Assembly (NCBI GenBank): GCA_022496805.1
Contig: CM040085.1
Location: forward strand, 48,947,811-49,011,810
Source: Pohlia nutans
Taxonomy: Eukaryota > Streptophyta > Bryopsida > Bryales > Mniaceae
Reading direction: 5' to 3'
Length of the DNA: 64,000 nucleotides
The notes under the pieces are model-generated. The model ran no database searches and had not been told where the DNA came from. It saw only the letters and a list, made by a program, of their open reading frames with translations. A program made the position numbers and the translations under genes. Shown piece by piece: positions 54,557 through 64,000 of this stretch. Position 1 is the first letter of the stretch. The number at the start of each line of letters is the position of its first letter.

Positions 54557-55620
54557 GTAAGTCTCAATTCTCAAATCATTGACACTCGTTCATTATCAAG
54601 GGTGGGTACGGCGTTTATGTTGAAATCTGTATGTTGTTTGGTGCTTCGATGTTTGGCGCTCTGTATTTCATCCAGCTTCCTTGCTGCTGCCTTGACCAAT
54701 TAGAATGTGTTCAGTTTTTACTATAGCCGTATGTTCTGGTGAGTTCACATCATCAATTTCTCTAACGTTGAATACGAAAGATAGAAACCTTAGTGTTATT
54801 ATCTGCAGTGGGAGATAACGCAGTTTTCTTAGCAGTAATCTTTGTTGCAAGTGTTCGTTATGTGCAAAGATTTTCTTGTGCATGGAGTTTTTCTTTATTG
54901 TCGTTGCAATCTTGTTCAGAGTTTTTTTTAGTGCTTTTCCAAATGAAACCGTTGCATCTCACTTTCCTTCGGTGAATTTCTGTCTTAGAATCGGGATTGG
55001 GCAGTGAAATGCAACGCATCGTGACGTTCACCATTTGCATTTGATTAAGTTTTGCTAGTAAGGAATTTTTTTGGAAAGAGACCTGTTCAATTATAGTACT
55101 TAGTGACCTGCTAGCAGTTAGCGTGCTTACCAAAGTGGAGAGAAGATGATGTTCAAACCTTTGTTCTTACTGTGGCTTTTTGGGGTGACAGTTTTTCATC
55201 ATTCTTTCATGTATGATATCCGTGTCAGTTAACTTCAGCACATTTTTAGTCATTGGAAAGACATCAGCTGTGACGTATCAAGTGCTTGGTCTTTAGGCTT
55301 CCAGAGAATGGTCCAGGTCCTGTTTTATGATCGGTCGGTTGTGAACAAAGGAAAGGCAATTTTGTACTGATTTGTTTGTTCTAACAGATGTAACCGAAGG
55401 TTTCGTGGTTTGCAATGCATGTGTGAATTACCTCATTGTCGTCGGGCTTTAAGTACAATGGAGGTTCTTTTTTTGATGACTTGAAAAGTTGGTTGAGAAC
55501 TAAAGAAGGCAGTGTGCTTTGTTTCTATAACCAGGGTTTCGTGGTTTGTTCAATCAATGCATGTGTGAATTAATTCCGTGTTGTGTGTTGGGCTGAAATG
55601 ATGCAAGTATGATAACCTGT
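54557..55620. other. Gap: no gene seen; possible intron of the RING-like gene
   Basis: AT-rich, T-rich on the plus strand. A phrase TTTCGTGGTTTG is duplicated near 55400 and 55530. If the RING-like gene continues after the donor at 54556, this is intronic. Confidence 0.35.
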
Positions 55621-55639
55621 GGCAGGGTTTTTGTTTCTG

Positions 55640-56225
55640 TTTGATGCAACCAATGCAGAGAGTGGTACACTTAGCTAAGGCCTTTGTGGAATCAACGTGC
55701 ACTAATGTCCACATAGTGTGTTTAGATGTATCAAGCATCGTGTGCTTGACGATGCATGAAGGTGTTGCAAAAGTGTCATTAGGTGTACACCGTGGAGTGC
55801 TTGAAGTGCACAATCTTGGACGACTGTGCATCAATGTGTGTAGCTGTGCAACTTGTTGCAACAAGGTACACGAGCTGGTTGCATATTAGTGCACACCATT
55901 GCACTGTTTAGCACTGGTTGCAACAAGCTGTACCTTATTGCAGTATGTTGGTGCGTCAATTGTGTTCCCATGCAAGATGTTGCACCTTGTTGCACTGAGG
56001 TACATATGAGAGCAGTTTCATGCCCATTGGTGTTGAATCTTGCAGAATGGTGCACATGACTGCATGATGGTGCGTTAATTGTATTTCCATGCAAGAAGTT
56101 GCATCAAGTTCCACAGAGGTGTAGTTTGATGCGCATTGGTGTACCTTGCTGCAGAATGCTGCAAGTGACTGCATGTTTGTGCTTCGTTTTTGCTCCCATG
56201 CCAGGCGTGCTAGCATGTGAGCCTG
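55640..56225. repeat. TGCA-rich degenerate repeat, about 120-130 bp units
   Basis: Three to four diverged units share CCATGCAAGATGTTGCA, TTGCACTGAGGT, CCATTGGTGTTGAATCTTGCAG and GACTGCATG words. The tetramer TGCA is strongly over-represented. A shorter CCTGAGAGC repeat follows at 56218-56265. Confidence 0.7.
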
Positions 56226-56265
56226 GGAGCGTGAGCCTGAGAGCCTATGAGCCTGAGAGCCCACA

Positions 56266-56800
56266 GATTTTTACAGTTTTTTTTCAATTTTTTTAGGGGG
56301 GACCTAAGACCGTGGGCTTTGGGATTTAGGCATTATTTGCAAACAGTTTAGGGGGCAATATGAAAGAAATGAGAGCGGTGTAAACAAATTGTATGTAAAG
56401 ATGATTAGTTGGGAAAAATTATTAACTGTGTGAGATTTAATGATAATAAAAATGAATGTAGCAATCTAATGTGAAGCTAAGAGTTGTATAAAGCAATGCA
56501 ATGTGTTAGAATTTATAAAATGTAAGACTAGCAAATGAATTGGTGTTTAGGAGTTTAAAGCATATTGTTCAAATTTAAAGACCAACACGTGAGTAGTTTT
56601 AAAATATGTTTTCCAAATTCAAATGTATTATGAAGAAATATAATGTATAAGAAATTATGAGAAATACTTTGAATTGAATTAGGGTGAATGAGTAAGAGTG
56701 AAATCATTCAGATTTGAGGACAATGAATGCAAGAAAAGAGGTAGTGGCTCTTTTAGTCTCACTACAATGTAATCAAATACAATTGTGTCACGGAACACAT
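56266..56800. other. Gap: AT-rich, no gene seen
   Basis: No exon-like block. It lies between the TGCA-rich repeat and the coding remnant on the minus strand. Confidence 0.35.
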
Positions 56801-56819
56801 AACCGTACTAATACTCGAA

Positions 56820-57172
56820 AGTATAGCGCTCTGGCAAAGCATCAATTGAAGCCGTGGGACTAGATGATGTGGACATAGACTACTTTATGTCACTTCAATC
56901 ACTAACCGATGCCTCACCATCGGACTCAGTTGCCTCATGATCCACAAACTCTAAAACATGAGCAGAAATAAACATTGGGCGAGGAGTAGGATCAGAGATA
57001 CATTGCTCTATAAACTGTCTAGCAATTCCTTTTGCATAAGACGACAGCGTGAAGGGTTTAGGGGGGGACTAGGAAAGAGTTCTGGAGTAGACAAGAAAAG
57101 ACGGTGAACTTGAGTGTGTAATGAGATGGAGTTTCTCCAACGTTAATTCGGGAGTAGAGTTAATTATCCAAT
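56820..57172 (-). pseudogene. Copy B of the unknown multi-exon family, downstream part
   Basis: The minus strand encodes a block with PRPMFISAHVLEFVDHEATE and an acidic stretch. The sequence at 57115-57172 aligns with 10930-10990 of copy A, showing that this is the part of copy B cut off by the Copia insertion; the other part resumes at 62627. Confidence 0.45.
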
Positions 57173-57430
57173 TATTGAAGGTAGAGAAGATTGCACAAGG
57201 CACACACACAAACACAAGGAATGCGTAGAAAGAGATAATCTTTACTCAAAGGCCTTCCACCTTAAGTAGTGTACACTAGGAGGTCACCATGGACAAACCA
57301 TATGGGATAACTCATCACAAGGACACTCTAGAGATCAGCCCATGCCTAACCCCTCCTCCCACACACCATTATTTAGCACCCGTACGTCTTTGGCTTCTAG
57401 CAATACTACGTTGCATCAATTACCTCAATA
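57173..57430 (-). repeat. Copia 3' LTR (element orientation)
   Basis: 258 bp, bounded by CCAAT on the left and the polypurine tract on the right. The gag-pol stop codon (57406-57408) lies inside it. Confidence 0.93.
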
Positions 57431-60400
57431 CTCCCACTTTGCATAGAGCCAAAGCCTCTAAGTCCAAATGCTATTACTAATCGTTGGTGTCGGTCTCTAC
57501 AAAGACCCTTTGTGAGCACATCCGCCACCATGTGCTCCGTTGGGCAATACTCCAAATGTATAACTCCCAATTCCAACTTCTCCCGAATGAAGTGGTATTG
57601 CACATCAATGTGCTTCGTGAGTGAATGATGTGTAGGGTTCTTTGCAAGTGAAATGCACCCTTGGTTGTCACACATAATCGTTGTAGCCTCACCTTGTGTG
57701 CAACCCACATCCACCATTAGTTGCCTCAACCAAATGGCCTCCTTCGTGGCATGGCTCGTAGCCATGTATTCGGCCTCCACCGTTGATGTCGCCGTGGTTT
57801 GTTGCCGCTTGCTATTCCACGACACCGCTCCCGATCCGACCTTGAACATGTAGCCCGTTGTCGATCTTCGATCGCTCGTGTCTCCCGCGTAGTCCGCGTC
57901 ACAATAGCCGCTCAACACAATGTCTTTGCCTCCAAGACACAACTTCACATCGCTTGTGCCCCTCAAATAACGCATGATCCTCTTGACCGTCATCCAATGC
58001 ATCGAGCCCGGTCTCGCCATGTGTTGACTCACCACGCTAATTGGATACGCAAGGTCGAGCCGTGTCGCAATCATCGCATACATCAATGACCCCACCGCTT
58101 GCTTGTATGGCACCTCCGCCATCGATTTAGCCTCCATCGCATACTCCTCCGAAAGCTTGACGAGCTTGGAGTTTGCATCCAATGGTGTTGCCACGGGCTT
58201 ACAATCCTCCATCCCGAATCTCTTGAGCACGTCCATCACATACTTGCCTTGACTCATGGTGATAGTGCGTGTAGCCCTGTCTCGCACAAACTCAACACCA
58301 AGACAAAAGTGCAATTCTCCAAGATCACTCATCTCGTACTCTCTCTCAAACATGCCTTTTAATGCATTCATTAAACTCATGAGGCTTGCAAGAATGATCA
58401 AATCATCAACATATATGATCACAATCACCACATGTTGCCCCTCTTGCATGAAGTAGAGACTATGATCCGCAATGCTCCTAGTAAACCCGTGTGCAACTAA
58501 GAACGTGTCAATCTTTTGGTACCACGCTCTTGGAGATTGTTTCAACCCATACAATGATTTTTGCAACTTACAAACAAGGTGCTCATTACCTTGTTGCACA
58601 AACCCCTCAGGTTGCACCATGTAGATATCCTCCTCCAAATCGCCATTCAAAAATGCGGTCTTCACATCCATTTGATGCATCTCCAAGCCCAAGGCCGCTC
58701 CAATGGCAAGAATGCATCGAATGGTGGTGAACTTGGCCACGGGAGCAAATGTCTCGTGAAAGTCCACCCCATGCACTTGCGCGAACCCCTTGGCTACTAA
58801 TCTTGCCTTGTGACGCACAACAATACCCGAAACATCCCTGTTTGTCCGAAACACCCATTTGCAACCAATGGGGTTGCGATCCTTTGGAATGGGAGTTAAT
58901 TGCCACGTACCGTTAGCAATTAGAGAGTCGTACTCCTCTTGCATGGCGCGCTCCCACTTGACCGCATCCTCACCTTGCATGGCTTCTCGAATGGTCAATG
59001 GACCATCCGATAATGCCACATTCGCATGCTCGTCCTCCACTTGAGGGAAGATGTGGTTCTTCCACCATTCTCCAGGTGGCTTGCGCGATCTCTCGGGGTA
59101 CCGCCGCTCGCTTGAAGAAACTTGCTCCTCTTGCGTGCCCTTTGCGCCATTCTTGGCCTTTGAGCTCGATGGCGCTTCAACAACCTCCGTGTCGCCAGCT
59201 TCGTCATCACCGTCATCATCACCTACATCAACAACACTAGGAGACTTGGAGGGTGTGTCCACCAAAACGTCTCCACTACTCCCACTTGGACCAACCTCCA
59301 AAGGAGCCTCCATCGTAGACTCCTCACAAAATGTCACATCACGTGACCGAATGATCTTCCTCGTGTCCACCGACATGAGTCTATACGCCTTGGTACCTTC
59401 ACAATACCCAAGAAACACACATTTCAAGGCCTTAGCCTCGAGTTTCGTCCTCCGTTCGTCGGGAACCTTTGCATATGCAATGCATCCGAAGATGCGCATG
59501 TGTGCAACACATGGTTGCCTCCCACTCCACGCTTGCTCCGGCGTCATGCCTTCAACCGCGCTTGTTGGACACCGATTGCGTGTGTATACCGCATTCACCA
59601 CCGCTTCCGCCCAAAGGTCCAACTTCAAGTTTTGAGCGTGCAACATGCTCCTCGCCATCTCTACAATGGTGCGATTTGCGCGCTCCGCAACTCCATTTTG
59701 TTGAGGCGTGTACGGGGCCGAAGTTTGGCGTGCGATGCCTTCATTCTTCAAAAGCTCGTCAAATTTCTTGGACATGTACTCGCCGCCATTGTCCGACCGA
59801 AACACCTTGATCTTCAACTCGGATTGGTTCTCCACCAATGTCTTGAACTCCTTGAACTTCTCAAAGCACTCACTCTTGGCTTTGATAGGGTAGAGCCATA
59901 TCTTCCTTGAAAAATCATCGATGAAGGTCACAAAGTACTTGCAACCTCCCATCGATGTGGTCTTCATGGGGCCACACACATCCGAATGCACGATCTCCAA
60001 AACTTTTGTGGCCCGTGTCGCCCCTTCACCCGCAAATGGCAACCGTTGTTGCTTGCCTTCAATGCAACCTTCACACGTGAATGTAGAAGCATCCACTTTC
60101 AATTGATGAAGGTCCATACCGCTTACCATGCCGCGTAGTGTCTTCACACTCTTGATGTTCAAATGGCCAAGTCGACGATGCCACAACGCCAACTTGTCGT
60201 CCTTCAAGTTTGAATGCGCCAACGCCGCCGATTCCTTCGAATGCACCTTGGAGAACTTGATGTGGTACAAGCCCTCGTGTTCTTCAATGATGGCCACCTC
60301 ATCTCGACTCGGTGACAACACATAACACCCCTTATCACTAAACTCAACCCTCAAGTGCTTTGCCACTAATTGCCTCACCGATAGTAAATTTGCCGTTAAT

Positions 60401-61548
60401 TTGGGAACGTGGAGGACATCTTGGATAGTGATTGTCTTCACACGACCCCTCACCTCGGTGTCTACAACAATTTGGCCCTTGCCAATGGCCTCAAGCACCG
60501 TATCATCTCCCAAAATCACTCTCCTTGGATTAATGAGAGCATACGAATGAAAACAAGTTTTATGTGGTGACATGTGGCTTGTAGCCCCCGAATCAACAAT
60601 CCAATCACTCGTACTACCATTGCACGATACATTGCTTGCCATGTTTGCATACTCATCACCAACCTCAATCCAATCACTCATGCTTGCATCACCCTCGATA
60701 CCATCACTCATGCTTGCATCACCCTCGATGCCATCGCTCATGCTTGCCTCATATCTAGCCGTAAATGCGTACTCATCATCGTCACGAGTTTTAGTGTTGT
60801 TTGCACTCTCCCCTTTCTCATCCCTCTTGCGTTTGAAGCAAAATTTGGCAATGTGGCCCTTCTTACCACAATAGAAGCACACCTTGTCGCTTGAGCTCCC
60901 ACCGCCTCCATTCTTGAATTGCTTCGCCACGAGTGCCGCTCCATCTTCTCGAGACTCGTTCTCCTTTCGCCGCGAAAGCTCGTGCAACAACCGTGAGGTC
61001 ACATAGTCCAATGTGAGCTCCGTAATGGGTCTTGACTCCATCGCCACGATGAGGTACTCGTATGATGATGGAAGGCTCTCCAAAAGTGTCATCACGATGT
61101 CACCATCCGTAACCGACACGTCGCAACCGTTGAGTTGATCCGCGAGAGCTTTGACCTTGTTGATGTGCGCCAACATGTCATCTTCTTCGCCCATCTTGAT
61201 GGTGAAGAACTTGCGCCTCAAAAACAAAATGTTGGCCAATGTTTTCGCTTCGTGAATGTTGCAAAGCTTGGACCATGCTTCCGCGGGTGTCTTGCACGAA
61301 CGAATGTGCGCAAGTTGCGAATCCGCGAGGTTGAGTGCCAAAATGGCAAATGCCTTCTTCTCCCTCCTCGTGTACGCTTGCATGATCCTAGGATCCGTAG
61401 AAGAGAAAGGAGGTTCCTCACTACCCTCGACAATCTCCCACAACTCCTTCTCGGCCATCACCATCTCCATTTTGAATTTCCACAAGTGGAAATTCACCCC
61501 ATCGAACTTGTCCACGACCTTGGGGCCCTCACCCTCAAAAGATGCCAT
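57406..61548 (-). CDS. Copia gag-pol polyprotein, intact
   Basis: 1,380 residues from ATG 61548 (MASFEGEG) to TAG 57408-57406. Order from the N-terminus: UBN2-type gag; CCHC knuckle CFYCGKKGHIAKFC (about 224-237); three copies of ASMSDGIEGD (30-bp DNA repeats); protease WIVDSGATSHM (Asp near 319); GAG-pre-integrase LWHRRLGHLN; integrase with Asp in HSDVCGPM and RSDNGGEY and Glu in QQNGVAERANRT; reverse transcriptase with KARLVAKGF, MDVKTAFLNGDL and YVDD (about 1,047); RNase H with DADYAG and STVEAEYMA. Protease-integrase-RT-RNase H is the Copia order. All catalytic residues are present and no frame is broken, so it looks autonomous. Confidence 0.97.
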   Translation of the reverse strand: MASFEGEGPKVVDKFDGVNFHLWKFKMEMVMAEKELWEIVEGSEEPPFSSTDPRIMQAYTRREKKAFAILALNLADSQLAHIRSCKTPAEAWSKLCNIHEAKTLANILFLRRKFFTIKMGEEDDMLAHINKVKALADQLNGCDVSVTDGDIVMTLLESLPSSYEYLIVAMESRPITELTLDYVTSRLLHELSRRKENESREDGAALVAKQFKNGGGGSSSDKVCFYCGKKGHIAKFCFKRKRDEKGESANNTKTRDDDEYAFTARYEASMSDGIEGDASMSDGIEGDASMSDWIEVGDEYANMASNVSCNGSTSDWIVDSGATSHMSPHKTCFHSYALINPRRVILGDDTVLEAIGKGQIVVDTEVRGRVKTITIQDVLHVPKLTANLLSVRQLVAKHLRVEFSDKGCYVLSPSRDEVAIIEEHEGLYHIKFSKVHSKESAALAHSNLKDDKLALWHRRLGHLNIKSVKTLRGMVSGMDLHQLKVDASTFTCEGCIEGKQQRLPFAGEGATRATKVLEIVHSDVCGPMKTTSMGGCKYFVTFIDDFSRKIWLYPIKAKSECFEKFKEFKTLVENQSELKIKVFRSDNGGEYMSKKFDELLKNEGIARQTSAPYTPQQNGVAERANRTIVEMARSMLHAQNLKLDLWAEAVVNAVYTRNRCPTSAVEGMTPEQAWSGRQPCVAHMRIFGCIAYAKVPDERRTKLEAKALKCVFLGYCEGTKAYRLMSVDTRKIIRSRDVTFCEESTMEAPLEVGPSGSSGDVLVDTPSKSPSVVDVGDDDGDDEAGDTEVVEAPSSSKAKNGAKGTQEEQVSSSERRYPERSRKPPGEWWKNHIFPQVEDEHANVALSDGPLTIREAMQGEDAVKWERAMQEEYDSLIANGTWQLTPIPKDRNPIGCKWVFRTNRDVSGIVVRHKARLVAKGFAQVHGVDFHETFAPVAKFTTIRCILAIGAALGLEMHQMDVKTAFLNGDLEEDIYMVQPEGFVQQGNEHLVCKLQKSLYGLKQSPRAWYQKIDTFLVAHGFTRSIADHSLYFMQEGQHVVIVIIYVDDLIILASLMSLMNALKGMFEREYEMSDLGELHFCLGVEFVRDRATRTITMSQGKYVMDVLKRFGMEDCKPVATPLDANSKLVKLSEEYAMEAKSMAEVPYKQAVGSLMYAMIATRLDLAYPISVVSQHMARPGSMHWMTVKRIMRYLRGTSDVKLCLGGKDIVLSGYCDADYAGDTSDRRSTTGYMFKVGSGAVSWNSKRQQTTATSTVEAEYMATSHATKEAIWLRQLMVDVGCTQGEATTIMCDNQGCISLAKNPTHHSLTKHIDVQYHFIREKLELGVIHLEYCPTEHMVADVLTKGLCRDRHQRLVIAFGLRGFGSMQSGSIEVIDAT
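57431..57441 (-). promoter_or_regulatory. Copia polypurine tract
   Basis: On the minus strand CAAAGTGGGAG abuts the 3' LTR; AAGTGGGAG is typical of plant Copia elements and primes plus-strand DNA synthesis. Confidence 0.85.
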
Positions 61549-62349
61549 GATCCTCACTTACGTATGCCTCCCCACACAAATGAAACCTCAAACTCAAACA
61601 CACAACTTTGTTTTTGTGATTTTTTTGCTTTGATATTGCACCTTTGTGCACCCAATGGGTTTAAAACAACCCCAAACACTAGATCAGCACTTTTGTGCTC
61701 CACACACGCCTCCCAACACTCAAATGTGAGAACCCTCACCCAAAAATGCAAAGAGGCTCACCAAAACCCCTCAAATCACTCAATGGAGCTCAAAACAACT
61801 CCAAATGCTTCAATACGACGCCTTAGTGTCCCCAAACACTCAATGCACGTCAATGACACCTTTGTGTCCTTCAAGAGCACTCACTCAATGCACATGAACT
61901 CACACAAGTCCCTCAAAACCCCAATCGCATTGAAATTGCTCAAAACCGCACCTTTGTGCACAAACTAGCTCCAAATGAAAATTTGAGCACCCCAAGAGCA
62001 TGAAACACATGCAACACCTCAAAGTAAGTGCCTAATCACTAGGATCAGATGGTAGACCCTCCACGAGAGTCTTCACACCTCACAAATCACTTGCATTTAC
62101 TCAAATGCTCACAATTGAACCAAACGAAGTTCCACTCGCAACGAAGAGATAGAAGAAAGAAAAGAAGGAGATCAAGGGAAGAAATTGACCAAAGAGAATG
62201 CTCCAACATGTAACTTCAGCCCATGCACACCTCCAAGAAACACCAACGCTTCAACAAGCTCCAAAACCTCCAACAATGCTCCAAAACCGCCCGTTGCGCA
62301 CCGACCTCAAAATACTTGCACAAATGCAATCTAATACTCATGAAACACA
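61549..62349 (-). other. Copia 5' leader, about 800 bp
   Basis: A-rich/C-rich leader between primer site and gag start with recurring CTCAAAAC and CACCTTTGTG words. No ORF of note on the element strand. It would hold packaging signals. Confidence 0.55.
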
Positions 62350-62368
62350 CATGAGTGGGCCCATAACC
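62350..62368 (-). promoter_or_regulatory. Copia primer-binding site candidate
   Basis: On the minus strand GGTTATGGGCCCACTCATG follows the 5' LTR directly. Position is right for tRNA priming; the tRNA is not identified, and the sequence is not the common initiator-Met site. Confidence 0.5.
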
Positions 62369-62626
62369 TATTGAAAGTAGAGAAGATTGCACAAGGCACA
62401 CACACAAACACAAGGAATGCGTAGAAAGAGATAATCTTTACTCAAAGGCCTTCCACCTTAAGTAGTGTACACTAGGAGGTCACCATGGACAAACCATATG
62501 GGATAACTCATCACAAGGACACTCTAGAGATCAGCCCATGCCTAACCCCTCCTCCCACACACCATTATTTAGCACCCGTACGTCTTTGGCTTCTAGCAAT
62601 ACTACGTTGCATCAATTACCTCAATA
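62369..62626 (-). repeat. Copia 5' LTR (element orientation)
   Basis: 258 bp, identical to the other LTR except one A/G near its left end, followed by the CCAAT duplication. Confidence 0.93.
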
Positions 62627-64000
62627 CCAATATCTCTCAATCTACAAATCATAGGTGGCATAAATTACAATTGTGCTTACATGTACAAGGTCATAAAGAG
62701 AATGAAATGCGATGCTTTGATACCTCTTTGAAAAAAACATCTCCGAGTGCAGGGTTGGCAACGACAGCTAACTTCCCCAACTTCACACTCATCTTGTTTG
62801 TTTTGTCTTTTATCGCTGCACGCATAGCTGCAGCAATACTTCCAGCAAAAATTTCTTGTACGTCTGTCTGTTCATAGTACAATCGATCAGTGGCATCCGC
62901 AGCAACAGCGATCTTGTGCTAACCATAGACAAACAAATGAAGCATAGTTAGAACCTTCCATTGGATTATAATTATACAAAATACGCAAGATGAAATCAAA
63001 TGGTGAAAGAATGTACATACCCAAAACATGAAGGCAATGAACACCTTGAGTGTGAGCGAGTACCAAAAACATCTCTAGTTGTTCTGGCATTTCATAATCT
63101 CCACTAGTGTGAGAAGTTCATTGAACATATCCAATGGCATTACTCCATACTTCTTGACTCTGTATAAGGTATGAAGCATGCTAGTTTTCACGTGAGAATC
63201 TTCCGTGTGCCTAATTGAACATGCAAATAACCACAATGATTAATATTGTCGATAACGATTTCATAGTGATAAGAACTCATTGATACAACAAACTCTAATG
63301 GAATAAAGTTGTTATCAAGACTTAAGGTATGATATCCTAAAACCACCACCCCCCCCAATTATGACATGTAGACCTTTCTTGAGGCCACCACAGTTGAGAC
63401 TCAAAACCGCCAATTTCACTATTCAAGTAGACCAATGGCACGCTAAGCATTGTGAAGAAATAGTTGATGGCTTTGGGTATCATTGTGAGTGAAAATTAGT
63501 ACCACATGGTGTGGACATGGAAAAACCTAGAGGTGTGATTTGGGTGACGAAGTTCTTTTCACTTCAAAACTTTGTATCAATTTGAATATTGGGAATTAAA
63601 TTGCAAAATTTGTGCATTCCGTAAGAAATCTTCTTCAAAACGGCTGAAAAATATTTCTCATAAATAACCTTGTTAAAATGTGGCCATATTTCTTAAGTTA
63701 ATGGTTTTAGGACATCCTACCTTACTTGTTGATGTCATGCAAGTTATGCATGACCACACCAATTCGTCCTTTGGTGCCAATAATGATTGAATCAACCGAG
63801 TAGTGCGATGATTCTTTGTTCCTAAGCAACCTCTAAATGTGATTCATTCAAGCAACTCTATCGTGGTTGCCATCACACACAAAAAAACATCATATTAACA
63901 TGCTCACGCATCTCTGGTATAGCTCGGAGGTATTTGTTGAATTTTTCATTTTTTTCATTCCATAGTGGTCCCTATGTGACCTTGTCCTCTTCAGTGACTG
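62627..64000 (-). pseudogene. Copy B of the unknown multi-exon family, upstream part
   Basis: Minus-strand blocks are, in order: about 63.97-63.73 kb (NEKFNKYLRAIPEMREHVNM, then DSIIIGTKGRIGVVMHNLHD, donor GTAAGG), 63.21-63.0 kb (VKTSMLHTLYRVKKYGVMPL) and 62.88-62.69 kb (EIFAGSIAAAMRAAIKDKTN, then KLGKLAVVANPALGD). Copy A at 10.7-12.1 kb has the same blocks in the same order. Stops occur in the first and second blocks. The gene continues beyond the window edge. No family name is recognised. Confidence 0.5.

Larger units (their letters stand above)
57173..62626 (-). mobile_element. Complete young Ty1/Copia LTR retrotransposon, 5.45 kb
   Basis: LTRs of 258 bp (57173-57430 and 62369-62626) differ at a single base by eye. 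They start TATTGA and end TCAATA, a 6-bp inverted repeat, and are flanked by the duplication CCAAT (57168-57172 and 62627-62631). One uninterrupted gag-pol frame lies inside. Near-identical LTRs and an intact frame indicate very recent insertion and possible activity. It is nested in copy B of the unknown multi-exon family. Confidence 0.95.

Overview
This is eukaryotic nuclear DNA from a green plant (streptophyte). The evidence is GT-AG introns, a five-exon plant-type NEDD8-conjugating enzyme gene, an intact Ty1/Copia retrotransposon, a Stowaway-like MITE and TTTAGGG-type telomere-like repeats. Low gene density, many decayed mobile elements and several satellites suggest a large repeat-rich genome. 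A charophyte such as Chara is my guess for the species group, but nothing in the window proves it.

Layout. 1-7.2 kb: decayed coding region of a retroelement, split in frame by a 3.1-kb insertion (2201-5323) with a 7-bp target duplication. 7.2-10.2 kb: a three-exon gene for an FCP1-like HAD phosphatase domain, then a second disrupted spliced ORF. 10.7-12.1 kb: degenerate copy of an unknown multi-exon family whose second copy flanks the Copia element at 56.8-64 kb. 14.4-17 kb: RCE1/UBC12 (minus strand), the one clear housekeeping gene. 18.2-21.4 kb: decayed transposase-like gene. 22.6-23.3 kb: tandem repeat. 23.5-26.8 kb: DUF7869-type transposon gene (minus). 28.4-30.5 kb: telomere-like block and satellites. 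31.3-35.9 kb: four-exon gene with a ParB-like domain and a possible degenerate methyltransferase region. 36.1-39.3 kb: two further FCP1-like domains, one behind an acidic N-terminus. 39.5-45.3 kb: 5.8-kb element with 33-bp perfect terminal inverted repeats, oppositely oriented GC-rich satellites and an A-rich core. 45.5-54.6 kb: RING-like gene whose exon is split by a 5.8-kb LTR element (46876-52672) that has gag-protease but no reverse transcriptase or integrase. 57.2-62.6 kb: complete, very young Copia element.

The most unusual signal is a dispersed 20-bp palindrome, consensus CATCGGGAGATCTCCCGATG. I count 29 near-full copies, only between 23.2 and 45.4 kb. They lie in introns, in flanks, in one coding exon and in an ordered array of ten spaced about 60 bp. 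UBC12, the retrotransposons and the first 22 kb have none. A second pattern is that many otherwise open reading frames carry isolated in-frame stops, mostly TAG, with few frameshifts. This fits C-to-T decay of methylated CAG codons.
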